A stretch of DNA of 64,000 nt from Adiantum capillus-veneris (GCA_014529385.2 CM043965.1:10840412-10904411); one strand, 5' to 3'. Positions 20,170 to 31,518 are shown, counted from the first letter of the stretch. Notes: generated from the sequence alone by a model not told the origin. Translations and numbers: made by a program.

Positions 20170-21397
20170 CTGTACGAGGCGACCTTTTTCCTAACTGAAG
20201 AAAACTTCAGCATTTGCTGTGATTTACACTTCCGGATTTCTTCAAGGCACACGAAGGGAGCTCTTGGGGGCATCTTGCAAGGTTCCTACAAAAACGAAAT
20301 GTGTGCCACCTTAGTAGGGGTGCATTGCAACAAATGGTCACCCGGTCACAGTCCTTGTGATGAGACGAGCGCTTTGGCCGACCATCAATAGCACATTCAA
20401 CGGCGGAATAAATTCGTGCAGTCAAACGTCAGCTACATGAAAAGTATTCTATCCTCCTCCAAGAATAGTCAACCAAGTTAGCAACAACTTACAATGCTTC
20501 TCTACGTTGTAGAGATGGAGCTTCTATGTAATAGAGTTGGGGTAGCTAAATTTTTTTACGATTGAGGGATACTTTACCTACTAGTGGAGGGAATCGTGGG
20601 ATTGATTGAGCTAGAATCCACAACACATAAAGGTGGGTGAAAGGGTAAAAGACTCGGAGTGGCAAAGGGTGCATACGCTGTGTATACATATGTCACCTAC
20701 ATGAACAATCTAGAGAGAACATGGAGGAAACAAAGAGTTCTCTCCCAAAAAAACCTCCCCTAGGACTTTCTTTGACCAACAACATGTCAGGACAAGGGTC
20801 CTTGCTAGCCCAAGACGACCGCATGCAGGCTCTCCCTAAGCCAAGGGCTGTAAAGCTAGGGGGGGTTGGATGTGAGGAGTGTCCATTGTCACCCAAAATG
20901 TCGGTGGCCTGTTAGTGGTATAGGAGCTAAGGTAAGCTTGGGGAGGGGGGAAGGCATGGGCGAGCTACATGAGATTTGGATGTGTATGCATGCTAACTAT
21001 CTCTCACAAGCTTCCCCATGGCAAGGTTGGGCAATGCAAGAGGCCGTGCATGAAAGTAGGCTTGCACACACAAGGGAGAGGGGTTGATGCTCAGATTCGC
21101 ACAAGGCTAGTTGCAAATCGGAGTGCGTTGATAATCTAAGCACTTCTTCCTTCTATGTCGCGTGCAACCGAGCAACACACCACCCTCTGCAAGCTTCTCT
21201 TCATCTACATGTGTTGCACCCATCTCTATTGCATACCATGGCCTTGCATTTTTTGAGGTGGACTCACATTTTGGGCACCCCCTTTAGGGATTTAACTCAA
21301 AAGGCCTTTGAGCCTTTTCCTCCAAGGAAGGTTTCCTGCAACACCATCTTCTCGAAGCTCTTTAAAAACTCTTCCAAGGCTTGGCAATCTTTTCAAG
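20170..21397. other. AUG2 upstream region, no gene recognised
   Basis: No conserved coding frame on either strand. Short frames near 20693-21087 are low in recognisable content. The segment ends at the start of an old copia LTR. Confidence 0.5.
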
Positions 21398-21624
21398 TGC
21401 TACCATATATGTGGTAGTGATGTATGTGAACATAATTAGGATCGCCAAAGCACTTTTTCCCTCGCTATCAGTTTATTTTCCCCGTGCATTGTATATACGT
21501 CCATCACTCTAGGGCTAACTTATTTTTCTATTTGGGCACTAAGCAATAGACTCTTTGTTGTGTGCCTTGAGCTTCTTCATCTTCTCTAGGTTGCGTGTGC
21601 ATCCGTGCAACCCTAATTACAACA
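21398..21624 (+). repeat. 5' LTR of copia element E
   Basis: It runs from TGCTACCATATATGTGG to CCTAATTACAACA. It has the same length and order of motifs as the X LTR in reverse complement. Confidence 0.82.
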
Positions 21625-21626
21625 AT

Positions 21627-21638
21627 TGGTATCAAAAC
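21627..21638 (+). promoter_or_regulatory. Primer-binding site of element E
   Basis: TGGTATCAAAAC, two mismatches from the tRNA-Met site, two bases after the LTR, as in X. Confidence 0.8.
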
Positions 21639-21994
21639 AGGTTGCGTCCTCCCAGGCATAGTCGCCAACGTTGCCAGCAACCCCCGTTCACTTTCTCCGA
21701 ATAGGGTGAGCTTTGGTGAGCTTCAGCGGATGGAGTAATACTTCAAGATTTCTTGTAGAGCTTGGTGGGCTCATACTTTTGATCCATGTCATTTCGACCT
21801 CTGTTTCCACTATAGATAGTATTGTGCAAAGCGATTTTGTCATGTTGTGCAAAATTTGCAAAATTTATGTCAATAGAATTTTTTGCAAACCACTTCCCTT
21901 ACGGTCCTCTTCGGGGTATGCTACACAGCATGTGTTAATCCTACTTTGTTTTCCTCTTTCAGAGCAGTTTTCACATCAGGTGCAGTCATTTGCC

Positions 21995-22390
21995 ATGGCT
22001 AACAACAACATAAATGTTTTCAAGGTGTTTGTTGTCGAGGACAAATTGGATGGGGATAACCCCAAGATAACATCCCCAAGAAGTACCACACACAAGATTA
22101 TGACAGGTAGAGTTTCCACCCAATCATGAAGCCCCACATTATCTGCCTTTTTGACCATGCACATGGCGTCTTCTTGGAGGCTATCTCCACTTGGCAGCAA
22201 GAACACCACAAATCAAGAAATGCTCCACCTTAGAGACTTCATCCAATTTGAGCAATATTATCTAAAGGTTGTGTCCAAAGACGATTTAATGCAAAGGTTA
22301 ATAGATAATTTACTTGAACCATACATACACCACAAAGATCTCTACCCTCCAATGGAGCCTAACACACAAGTGATATACTCTATCATGTTT
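21995..22390 (+). pseudogene. Copia gag N-terminus of element E (decayed)
   Basis: ATG 21995 starts MANNNINVFKV followed by KLDGDN. The LDGDNY-type segment near the gag start is typical of copia elements (Gag UBN2 type). Shifts then break the frame, and the open stretch from 22151 has only weak similarity in length and polarity to a gag core. There is no protease or later domain. Position after the E leader supports the assignment. Confidence 0.55.
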
Positions 22391-23524
22391 ACCTAAAGGT
22401 TAAATATGGAGATTGATGAAAAATAAAAGTGCCTATTTTCACCTACGTTCCATATTAAGCTAATACTCCAATTGGTTTGTAATAATGGTATAGGTAACAT
22501 GGCTCTCCTTTTCATTAAACCTTGTTGGTAATAGTTACCCTAATTCATAGTGTAGATTAAACCACATCTCTTTCTGCTTTGGGAAGACTACATATTTGGC
22601 TTTAATAGAGTTACACCTTGTTGGGATTTGACTCTCTTGTACCTTTTTTATGTGCATGTGATGCAATATCTTTTGTAATGTCTATCACCTACACACACTA
22701 GCATTAAGTGCTCTATAGATCCTCATAACTTTAATCCTTTTACTAAGGATGTGGGTTTTAAACTCGAAATGGTTGGGACGTGGCACTTGTTGCACTTTGC
22801 TATGGCAGGGCATTATCAGCTCCACCATCTATTGTCCAAGGACTTCTCCTCTATATCAAAGAAATGGCATCCACAACAAACTTATATGTTTGGGCAAAGA
22901 GGCATTGGCTAAGGATGACAAGTCCTTTCTCCTATTACTCCACTTGTTGGACATTTGTGCATGGTTCAACATATATCCCCTTGCTAAAGACAATGCCCAG
23001 GCTACTTGCAACCACATCAGATATATCTCCTATCAGCTCAAGAACATATGGGGGGATAATAGTTAGGAGCACTAAGAATGGCTAGAGAACTCCCCACACA
23101 TGATGAGGAATTTCATAGGGGCCCATGGATGCAATCTCAAAACCAACACTCTGATTAAACAAAGAAAAAGGATCATGCTTCAAGGTTCTCCAACCTCCTA
23201 CCAATTGTTAGACATCAAGTAAAACCTAACACATTTACAAGATGACAAGTAGTGCAAAGTTGGTGAATTTAAAAGATCCAACAAAAGCTAGGGTCTCCGG
23301 ACCAAGCATAAGTCCTAAAGACAAACCAATTGCAAGTGTGTAAGTAGGTTGGATGACTAGGCATGTCAAGTGTGACTATAGGACACAAGAACAAAGGTGA
23401 CAAGATTAGCCCTAGATTGTAGCAAGTAGCGAGGGATCTGGGCCTATGCTTATAACAAGGGAAAGTGGCAAACATGGGAGGAATTCCAAGGGCTAATGGA
23501 TGATTCTTTAGTGGAAAAGGGCAA
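22391..23524. other. No gene recognised
   Basis: Two overlapping frames at 22749-23085 have no family features I can name. The last part (about 23270-23524) may be the left side of the element interrupted by F, whose right side resumes at 36022. Confidence 0.4.
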
Positions 23525-23627
23525 TGTCATAAAATCTAATATCTATCTAACCCAAATGATTTTCTCATATTAAACTGATCATTTAATATGGGAGAATAAA
23601 CAGGAACAAGAGCTAGAATAGAGACAT

Positions 23628-23931
23628 GTGCTTCTAGACCTATCTCAGCACGCAGGGGACCAAAAGGAGAGATGGTTACATCTCAATAGGGGTCCAAAAG
23701 GAGATGGTCTACCAAAGAGCAATACGTAATAAGTGCTTCTAGACCTACCTCAACATGGGACCAAAAGGAGAAATGGTTGCATCTCAATAAGGGTCCAAAA
23801 GGAGACGGTCTACCAAAGAGCAATGTACAATAAGTGCTTCTAGACTTATCTCAACAGGGGACCAAGAGGAGAGATGGTTACATCTCAAGAGGGGTCCAAA
23901 AGGAGATAATCTACCAAAGAGCAACGTGCAT
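23628..23931. repeat. Three tandem units of about 100 bp in the U3 of the F 5' LTR
   Basis: Units start GTGCTTCTAGACCTA at 23628, 23733 and about 23834. Each contains GGGGACCAAAAGGAG, GGTCCAAAAGGAG and CTACCAAAGAGCAA. The same array is in the 3' LTR at 34353-34655, so it predates insertion. Confidence 0.85.
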
Positions 23932-24014
23932 CTAATGGAGCTTAAAAGACCTTAGGGTTAGCTTCATAAAATACCACCAAAGGTTAGTGTTAAAAGACCT
24001 TAGACCTTAGGCAA

Positions 24015-24180
24015 GCTAGAGTTGTGCTTGAGGTGGGAACCCGTCCAAGCGTGAGGTGCTTGTCATGCTTGGTGACTAAGGTGCTTGAGGTGCTTGTCGT
24101 GCTTGCTGACAAAGGTGCTTGTCATGCTTGCGGACTAAGGTGCTTGAGGTGCTTGGTGAGAGGAAGGTGCTTGAGAAGCT
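24015..24180. repeat. GTGCTTGAGGTGCTTGTC short tandem repeats in the F LTR
   Basis: An irregular array of GGTGCTTG and CATGCTTG units ends 20 bases before the insertion point of G. A shorter version is at about 34775-34885 in the other LTR. Confidence 0.75.
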
Positions 24181-24200
24181 TCCCATGCATGGGGGGTAAG

Positions 24201-24390
24201 TGTTGGGGTATAGGCGCCTGTGCCTTGCTCGACCGCCTAGAGTCTAGGCGCCCACTGACTTGTATACCTTATACATAGCATAAGTGTATAGGGGGCTGCT
24301 CACTCTTTGAGTCTCCCCATCCATGTCTGTGTGTCGTGTGTCTCCTTCTCTCTCTCACTCTTCGTCTGTGGTGCTCCCCGATCCCCTTCA
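24201..24390 (+). repeat. 5' LTR of copia element G
   Basis: It runs TGTTGGGGTATAGGCGCC to GATCCCCTTCA. A dyad CGCCTAGAGTCTAGGCG near 24232 is part of it. CTTATACATAGCATAAG near 24268 is also partly palindromic. Confidence 0.93.
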
Positions 24391-24392
24391 AT

Positions 24393-24404
24393 TGGTATCA
24401 GAGC
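24393..24404 (+). promoter_or_regulatory. Primer-binding site of element G
   Basis: TGGTATCAGAGC, two bases after the LTR, an exact initiator tRNA-Met match. Confidence 0.93.
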
Positions 24405-26027
24405 TATGGTGACCGCGGAGAGCACGACGGCTTTGAGAGCTTCGAGGCGATAGCTCGCTCGCTCTCGACGGTAGAGAGATTAAGAAAGCTTGGAATCTTT
24501 GTGAGAATGCAATGGGAGCTTGTGAGCTCAGTTGAGAGTGATGTATGCTCTTGTGGAAGCTCAGAAAGGAGTGTGGAAGATTGTGTGTAAGTGAAGGTGC
24601 TGCCCTAAAACTGTGTGCGCAGCAGCACAGTTTTCAGATTCGTTTTTCTCCTTGTAAAATGCAGATCTGAGAATTCTATTCGAGCTGCCCATCCGTTTCG
24701 ACGTGGTCTACAACTTTGCAGAAGAAACTTTTTGCAAATTACTCACCGTTTTGCTGATATTCAGCTCAGACTGACTGTATACATAACTTCCAGATTTTCT
24801 GTTGTCGCATTGTGTGCGAGTTTGATGCACTTTTGGAAACACGGGAGATGCTTGAAGTTGAGTGCATAAATTCTGAGCTGAAGATGCAATTGCAGCTTGT
24901 GTTAAGCTTGTGGTTTGAGGGTTTTTGGTAGACTTGGGCAACGAAGTACGGAGGCGTTTACACACCACCGAAGCGGTCTCTTGAGAGACGCAGGTTTTTG
25001 GAGCACACAGGTGGAGCTTCTCTCACTGGTTTTCACAGAATACTTTGGCAGTGATTTTGTGCTTGGATTCATGGTATTTGAGGATGGTTTGCATATGGTT
25101 ATGGCGCATGGTTGATGCCCATTATACATGCATTTTGGCGAGCACTTTCAAGTGCCGGTGAGCTCTCTTGAGAGCATTGTTTTCGCATTGATCAAGTTTC
25201 CGGATTGCAAATCTTTTGGCGCTTTCTTATGCGCGGTCACTCCGTTGATGTACGTTGAGTGCGGATTGCCATTGTATGTGAAAATGTGGAGCCATTTTAG
25301 CATTTCTACTCATTGGCATTGAGTAGTGTTATGGTTTATGGTAGAGATTGTACTTGAGTTTTTTGCTCAGTTTTCAGGGGAAATTCTGTCGGATTTTTCC
25401 CAGATTCTCGCCATAGTTTGTGATCGAGTGTTTACTCTCACTTTGACAGGTTTTGTCAGTTTGGACACAGTTTTGTGTTTTTGTATCCACTCTCGCAAGA
25501 GTGAGGAGTTGTGTATCTTTCTTTGCTTGAGACAGTGGTTTGCTCTCATGTGGGAGAGTCTTGTGATCTCGAGCATTGTTTGCCATAGTTTTGCAGAGCT
25601 TATGCATGTATATTGAGTGTAGTTTGATGTGCATTGATTGCTCATTGTATTGAGCTTGCAGGACAATGGTTATTTTGTGTTGATAGCCATTGTGCGTCGA
25701 AACTCTGGCAAAATTTTCCCAGGAGTTTTATGCGTATCATTTATGCGATCTAGGTAGAGATTGCGGGTTGCACTCAGCATTTGCGTGCGGTGTTCTCTGC
25801 AGGTGGGAGACTTGTGCATGCATCGATACCACACAGTGTGGGCTTCATGATTAGCTCACAGATTGCAGTGTGATACTAGAGCATGCGAGGCTTGTATTGA
25901 CATTGCGGGAGCTCTATTTTGGAGTGTGTCTCACAGGTTTTACATTGTGTTTCTGGCCATATTGGTAGACAGTTTCCAGATGTTTTTGGTGAGGTGGTTT
26001 TGCTTTCTAGTTTGCTACATTGTGCTC
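24405..26027 (+). other. Long leader of element G
   Basis: About 1.6 kb between the primer site and the gag start with no long frame and stops in all three. It is G/T-rich and contains many TTTTGCA-like segments, and no domain is seen. It is long for a copia element and may hold the packaging signal or a relic coding region. Confidence 0.6.
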
Positions 26028-26993
26028 ATGGCAGAGACAGGTGATCGATCAGATTGTGACCTCTCACAGATGCGCGTGTTTGATGCGTCAGACTTTGCGG
26101 CATGGAGAGAGTGTATGCTTGATGCATTGACACAGCGAGGGTTGCATCAACCATTGAGTGGTGATGTAGGTAGACCTTCAAACATGTCTGACGATCAGTG
26201 GCAGGAGCTAGAGGAGATGACATTATCTACACTCTCTTTGCACCTTGTGGAATCTGTATATGCTCTTGTTATATATGAGACTACTTCGAGAGCACTTTGG
26301 CACAAATTACATGATATGTATGATAGATCTGAGTCATCACGGACTCGTGTGAGACATGTACATTCACGAGCACGCCGACAGGTAACATGTTGGTATTGTG
26401 GTCATTCTGGACACGTTAGACCGCGTTGTTTTCGTCGTATGCGACATCGTAGGAGACATGGCAGTCTCAGAGATGTATGTAGTGATGCCATGGACTCAGT
26501 TGCTTTGACAGTTGAGGCAGATGTAGTATCGGAGTATACTAGTGACGGGGATGTCACTTTTACCTCGAGCTATGCACGAGATGCTATACATGTGGATAGT
26601 GCACTCCCTTCGCAGTGGTTGCTAGACGCAGATGCTATGTTTCATGTCACGCCGCATCGTGAATGGTTTTGTAGCTATTCTAGCGGGATGCTTCGCAGTG
26701 TACGTTTGACCGATGGATCGGTGCATGCGATAGCAGGTGCAGGAGATGTGAGACTGTCATTACCGAGTGGTGCATCTTACTTGTTACGACATGTGCGCTA
26801 TGTACCAGATTTGACAGTGAGTTTGATCTCGATTGGTCAGTTTAGAGATTGTGGATGTCAGATTTCGCTACGAGAGCGAGATTTTGTGATGCATTTGGGT
26901 TCGCTAGTGATTGCGAGAGGTGCCAGGAGTGGTACAGGTTACCCATTGCATGTGGATCACGGGAGAGACGGTGTTGTCTCTGTGATCACGTAG
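26028..26993 (+). CDS. Copia Gag with protease-like region lacking the active site (element G)
   Basis: ATG 26028 (MAETGDRSDC) is preferred over the upstream in-frame start at 25863, because the typical copia gag core follows: DASDFAAWRECMLDAL, then a segment like LVESVYALVIYETTSRALWH. A CCHC knuckle CWYCGHSGHVRPRC lies at about residues 121-134, much closer to the core than usual, so part of gag is missing. The protease-like part follows, with WLLDADAMFHVTPHREWF at about residue 197, where functional copia proteins have a DSGAS-type site, then LRHVRYVPDLTVSLISIGQF. The DSG aspartyl triad is replaced by DAD, so proteolysis is unlikely. The 322-codon frame is nevertheless intact. It ends with ITS-less GYPLHVDHGRD and a stop at 26993. 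Confidence 0.75.
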   Translation: MAETGDRSDCDLSQMRVFDASDFAAWRECMLDALTQRGLHQPLSGDVGRPSNMSDDQWQELEEMTLSTLSLHLVESVYALVIYETTSRALWHKLHDMYDRSESSRTRVRHVHSRARRQVTCWYCGHSGHVRPRCFRRMRHRRRHGSLRDVCSDAMDSVALTVEADVVSEYTSDGDVTFTSSYARDAIHVDSALPSQWLLDADAMFHVTPHREWFCSYSSGMLRSVRLTDGSVHAIAGAGDVRLSLPSGASYLLRHVRYVPDLTVSLISIGQFRDCGCQISLRERDFVMHLGSLVIARGARSGTGYPLHVDHGRDGVVSVIT

Positions 26994-27038
26994 CCAGGTA
27001 GAGAGCGAGAGAGCAGGCGAGTCTCTTTTGCTTATGGG

Positions 27039-27815
27039 TTGCAGGATGCTTTGCATGGAGTGCAGAGTAGTGAGCTCGTTGTGCACACAGTTGGGGCACG
27101 ACTTGAGCAGTCACACAGAGAGGTGACAGAGTCAGACATGCATGATTTTCTAGTGACTGAGCAAAGCAGAGAGTCAGTTGTGCGAGATACTTCTATGCAG
27201 GATAGACAGGTAGAGCGGTCTTGCTCTAGTGAGTCACGATAGGAGGACGTTGTGCAAGAGTCTATGCATACGGAGTTAGAGCATGAGAGCTCTAGTGAGT
27301 CACAGCAGATTGAGTGGTCATATTTGCAGTGGATGATTGCAGAGGAGACTGAGATGTCAGCGATTATGCAGTCATTCCTTTCTATGCTCGACAGTGAGCA
27401 TGGGGATATAGTTGTGCAGTATATGTCTTCCAGCAGACACCTAGAGCAGCTGGTTTGCTCTGAGGTTGCACGACAGGTTGATGCGTCTTTTGAGGACAGT
27501 CAGGAGATGCATGTGGCTGACGCGCCTTGTCAGTCAGAGATGCCTATTTCCAGGGATATATATGTTGATGCATGCTCCGTAGAGCTAGCAGGGCCCGCTA
27601 GCATTGCATCGGCATTCGGTGGTCTCATGTATGAGATGTTGATCTTGAGACCAGATATCGCAGCTGCAGTGGGAGCATTTGCAGTTGGGGTTGTCAGTCG
27701 TTTGTTGACTGATGATGGCATAGTGCACGAGGGAGATATGCAGGTATTGCGTACATACTTGCAGTACGTGTGCGGTACGTCTAGTGGTGTATGGACTTAC
27801 ACGGGAGCAGGATAG
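27039..27815 (+). pseudogene. Element G downstream frame with relic of the RT to RNase H region
   Basis: Two open stretches (27039-27242 and 27252-27815) in a Glu/Ser/Gln-rich sequence. Near the end, FGGLMYEMLILRPDIAAAVG and LQYVCGTSSGVW match the copia segment that follows RT (usually SLMYAM.TRPDIA...LRYL.GT). The catalytic RT motifs and the RNase H domain are absent. The first stretch ends at a TAG near 27241. The sequence before the relic is not recognisable and may be the linker region before RT. I infer that a large deletion removed integrase and RT. Confidence 0.6.
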
Positions 27816-27936
27816 CTGGATGCACACGATCACAGCCAGCCATTGGGCATCGGTTGAGAGCGGTTTTCTCTCACCTTTTGTAGTCTTTAGACTAGGTTCT
27901 CTTGCTTAAAGGCACAATCGCCTTTAAGTGGGAGGT

Positions 27937-28126
27937 TGTTGGGGTATAGGCGCCTGTGCCTTGCCTGGCCGCCCAGAGTCTGGGCGCCCACTGACTTGTA
28001 GACCTTATACATAGCATAAGTGTATAGGGGGCTGCTCACTCTTTGAGTCTCCCCATCCATATCTGTGTGTCGTTTGTCTCCTTCTCTCTCTCACTCTTCG
28101 TCTGTGGTGCTCCCCGATCCCCTTCA
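27937..28126 (+). repeat. 3' LTR of copia element G
   Basis: 190 bp, the same ends as the 5' copy, preceded by AAGTGGGAGGT (27926-27936) and followed by GTAAG. Confidence 0.93.
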
Positions 28127-29234
28127 GTAAGGTGCTTGAGTAAAAAAAGAGTCCCTACAAAGGAGGGGTAAATCCCCAAAGTTAGGGGAATCTTTGACTT
28201 AACCTCCTACTCACCTAAAGAGCGCCCCCTTTCTCAAGGGGCATGTCAAGCTCTCCCTATGCTTAGCCACATGGTGTGCTTGAATCCTATTGGTTGGGCT
28301 AAAGAGGGGTCCAATGAGATTCTAGTTCAAATCAACAAACATCTATATATTTTCAAGTTCTCTCTCTAAAAGAGGTAAGGAGGACACTTGTCCTAATGCT
28401 ACCCATGTTGCTTGAAATGCATTATGCATGTGATTGGCTAGGCTTAGAGGGGTCCAATGAGCATCAAGCTTGAGCTACAAGGAGGGGTTGACCAAAGCAA
28501 GCAAGGGGTGTGCTTGGGGGTATACACTCTCTCACACACTCGTTTTTCACACATTCTTACTTGGTGAAAGTAGAGGAACTCCACCTCCTTCTCCAAGCTT
28601 GTTGAGAAGTTGAGTGCCTACACAAACACTCTTGGCTATGGAATGCAAATCCATAACCAATAGCCATTCTTCAATGCTTAAGCTTTCCATCTTCTCTATC
28701 TTCATTACTATGTTGTTATGTATGCTAGCAAGAAGAGTGATGATAAGTGAGGAACTATTTCTTTCTCCTATGGAATGTTTCTTCTTCCTCTTCCCTACCC
28801 TCATTCCCCGCTAGCTCTCTCCACCTACGAAGGTGTTTGAGGCCTTGGGATTGAGGTCGAGGATGGTTAATACTTTTTACAAAGTCTATGTTATGCTCAT
28901 GATGCATGAAGCTTTCCGTTTTCCTAGCATCACCAAGGTCACAAGGAACACAAAGATTGCATTATACCAAGTCTCTCTTGATGGGAGAATCTATAATACA
29001 AAAGCCTATTGGAGGGGGGACCGGCTCCACATAAATCCGGTCCTCAACAAGTTTTCTAATTCTTTCTCTCTCTTGCAAAAGTATTGTTCATGCCAAGTTA
29101 ATTAAGTATAATGGTTATGTTGCTACCGCTAATTAAGCTCACCCTCTATGTTCTCAAAGTAGTCTCACAAAAATGCTCTCTTTAATTCTCCTAATTCCGC
29201 TATTCTCAAAGTTCATGGGCCATTTCCATTACAT

Positions 29235-29246
29235 TGGTATCAGAGC
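29235..29246 (+). promoter_or_regulatory. Primer-binding site of element F
   Basis: TGGTATCAGAGC directly after the LTR end (CCATTACA at 29233). Confidence 0.92.
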
Positions 29247-29641
29247 TATTGGTTTCTCTTTTCTTGCTTAAGAAGAGAGGTCCTTAAGTTTTCCATGAAA
29301 GGTTGGGCATGTTTATTGCAATAGGGTAAGTGGGACAGGGATCTATTATTTTGGTTGAGAAGGACTTAGTTTGAGGTACACCTTTGGGAACTATAGTCTT
29401 GATAATGGAGTCTCTCGGGGCTTGCCTTTGGCTTAACCATTATTGAGCTCCTAGCAAGCTCAAGAGGAACTATAATCAACCGAGCAACGTTAGACCCTCT
29501 CCACTAGTCTTTGCAATCAACAATGTCTAAACCACGGGTGTGGCTACTTGAGAACTAATTTTCAAAGGTAAAGAAGAGTAGCGGCTAAGGTTTTTGAGGG
29601 TATCAAAGCACAAAGTAATTTATACTTAAGTTTAATTAGCA

Positions 29642-30830
29642 TTGCTGACAATAAGCAAGAGAGTAGAATCAATATTGACAACTTTGATTTTGCACGTGAA
29701 GGGGCTAATGATGATGCCCCCATGTTTGTTAATTATCTTGTTACTAGGTTGCAACAAGCTATGGGCAACCCTACTTTGCAAGCCAAAGTTACAACAACTT
29801 CGTGCTTATGGGATTTCCCTTCCTCTCCAAGAGGAGAGAAAGCTTAGGAGGCCTCTTGATAAGACTCCCAAAAGAAGACTCTCTCCCATACGAGAGGAGG
29901 AATCCAAAGAACAAGAAAGTAATAAATTCCTAACTTCCTCTGAAGATGTGGCTCCACGAAGACGGCGGTCTAGACGATCGCCAACTCCTCCTAAGAGGAA
30001 ACGGTCAACCCATAGTCTCCTCGTCACTCCGAAAGGGAAGAGAGGAAACAAAGGAAGAAAAGGGCAAGAAAGAGGTCACCCTCTTCTTCTAATTCTTCAC
30101 CTTCCTCCTCTTTTGACCAAAGCTATGGCTATTCTCCTAGAGAATAGAAGAGGGGAGGACATCGCAAATCTTATCGTGCATGGCAAAGGTCACAAAAGCT
30201 CAAGAAGTTCAAAGAGGGAGGAAAGAGTATCTCTTTTCTCACCTATGATGGCACCTTTGGTGCTACCGACAAAGTATTGGTCTTCATTCAACAATTTGAT
30301 GCGGTCTTTGGAGACAAGGGATTCACGGAGTCCTCCAAGCTACATTATGTAGCTATGCACTTCCAAAAATCTGCTCGTCAATGGTGGGCTAGCCTTCGTG
30401 GCAACGGTGAAGCCCCAAAGACATGGAAAACTCTACGAGTTTCCATGATGAAGCAATTCCTTGCAAGTGACGCAAAGGACAAAGTGCTTATCGAATGGTG
30501 AAGTTTGAAACTTCTCCCCCATGAGTCTATCCTCAAATATGTGGACAAGTTTTCGGATTTACATCTCAAGGCTACTGTCTTTTTTAAAAAAAAGACTTTG
30601 TCGAGCAAAAGCAACGATTATGTGCGGGATTACCTGAAGAAATGGTTGAGTATGTCAACTCCCAATGGCCTGGTTATATCACGGAAGTAATGCACCACTA
30701 AAGCTAAGGAGAAAGGAGTCTACAAAGGCAAGAATCGACTTTCTCCTGAGGAGCTAGAGCGTTATCGCAAAGATAACCGGTTCTTCAAGTGCAGGGAGCA
30801 AGGACAGGCCTATCGTGCTTGCCCCGAAAG
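29642..30830 (+). pseudogene. Element F gag (frameshifted)
   Basis: The first stretch (29642-30352) is Arg/Lys/Ser-rich (RRRRSRRSPTPPKRKRS) in a frame that probably switches inside. The capsid block is at 30277-30501: FIQQFDAVFGDKGFTESSKL, ARQWWASLRGN. After a stop at 30501 it continues with ILKYVDKFSDLHLKATVF. An altered knuckle at about 30789 reads CREQGQAYRACP, so the CCHC pattern is damaged. The order and motifs match Ty3 gag. Several shifts and stops show it is dead. Confidence 0.75.
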
Positions 30831-30861
30831 AAATGTACGTAATGAGCCACCTAGAGCCTCT

Positions 30862-31518
30862 ATGATTGAAGCTCCAAAAGAGAATGCTCATTGCCAAGGA
30901 TTTCTCCTTTCCTATCCTTGGGGAAAGATGCAAGAGCATGATGCCTTTATTTTGTTTGACCCTGGTTCAACTCACAACTTCATATCCATGGAGTTGACCA
31001 CCAAGCTAGGCATACAAACCCACGAGATGGGAGATGCATTGAAAGCCGATGGAGCTATCAAGGGACAAGACGTCTTAGTTACTCCCTTAATTGAAAAATT
31101 GAGGCTTCATGTCCAAAGCTATGTGGACAAAGAGGATTTCTTCATCTCCCCTCTCAAACATGAGGATGTTATCATTGGGGCACCATGGTTTAACCACATG
31201 GCTTCCAACATGAAGTCCCCTGAAAGGAGAATCTACTTCACCTACTACAGGGAAAAGAGCATGTACATACATGCTAATGAGTCGGGGAACACCATATCCC
31301 TGGTAATACATTTTGATGAGTCCATGAAAAGCTCTACTTCTGTGTATATGAATTTTGTTGGAGAATTTGCAAATGATTCCAATGGTTTTACAAGTAGCAA
31401 TAAAGGAAATCAAGAGGAATTAGAGTTGTCTAATTTCCTAAATGGATTCCAAGATGTTTTCATTGATGACATCCCTTGTGAGCTACCTCCAAAACGAGGG
31501 ATGATGACCATGCAATAG
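30862..31518 (+). pseudogene. Element F aspartic protease and linker
   Basis: The frame reads EHDAFILFDPGSTHNFIS, where the DSG triad has changed to DPG, then LGIQTHEM and the HEDVIIGAPWFNHM segment, which corresponds to the D-x-I-L-G-x-x-W motif after retropepsin in gypsy elements. The final part (LSNFLNGFQDVFIDDIPCEL) is the usual lead-in to RT (the F-x-D-V-F segment). The frame is open for 218 codons, but the Ser to Pro change next to the catalytic Asp suggests loss of function. Confidence 0.78.

Larger units (their letters stand above)
21398..22390 (+). mobile_element. Old copia element E, same family as X (5' part)
   Basis: A plus-strand 227-bp LTR, a primer site, a leader and the start of gag. 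The LTR and leader align along their whole length with the reverse complement of element X, including TATATACG(C/T)CCATCACTCTAG and the GTGTGCCTTGAGCTTCTT segment. It is clearly older, because base differences are frequent. No 3' LTR was found and homology fades near 22390. Confidence 0.8.
24201..28126 (+). mobile_element. Short-LTR copia element G, non-autonomous
   Basis: A complete insertion of 3.9 kb with 190-bp LTRs (24201-24390 and 27937-28126) and target duplication GTAAG (24196-24200 and 28127-28131). It has an exact tRNA-Met primer site and the purine tract AAGTGGGAGGT. The LTRs differ at about 8 of 190 positions by eye. Inside are a leader of about 1.6 kb, one gag-protease-like frame and a frame carrying a relic of the region between RT and RNase H. 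Integrase, most of RT and RNase H are absent, so it depends on other elements for movement. Confidence 0.93.
23525..29233 (+). repeat. 5' LTR of element F, split by element G
   Basis: LTR sequence is 23525-24200 plus 28132-29233. It aligns with 34251-36021 from TGTCATAAAATC to CCATTTCCATTACA. Open frames repeated in both LTRs (28547-28804 and 35309-35581 on minus, for example) are copies of the same non-coding sequence and are not annotated as genes. Confidence 0.88.

Noticed and set aside
22749-23085. Two overlapping plus-strand frames of about 100 residues
   Set aside because: No recognisable motif, and two frames open over the same bases. Probably chance.
28547-28804. Minus-strand 85-residue frame, repeated with changes at 35309-35581
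   Set aside because: It appears twice only because both places are LTR copies of element F. No domain is visible, and the plus-strand frames over the same bases are equally open.
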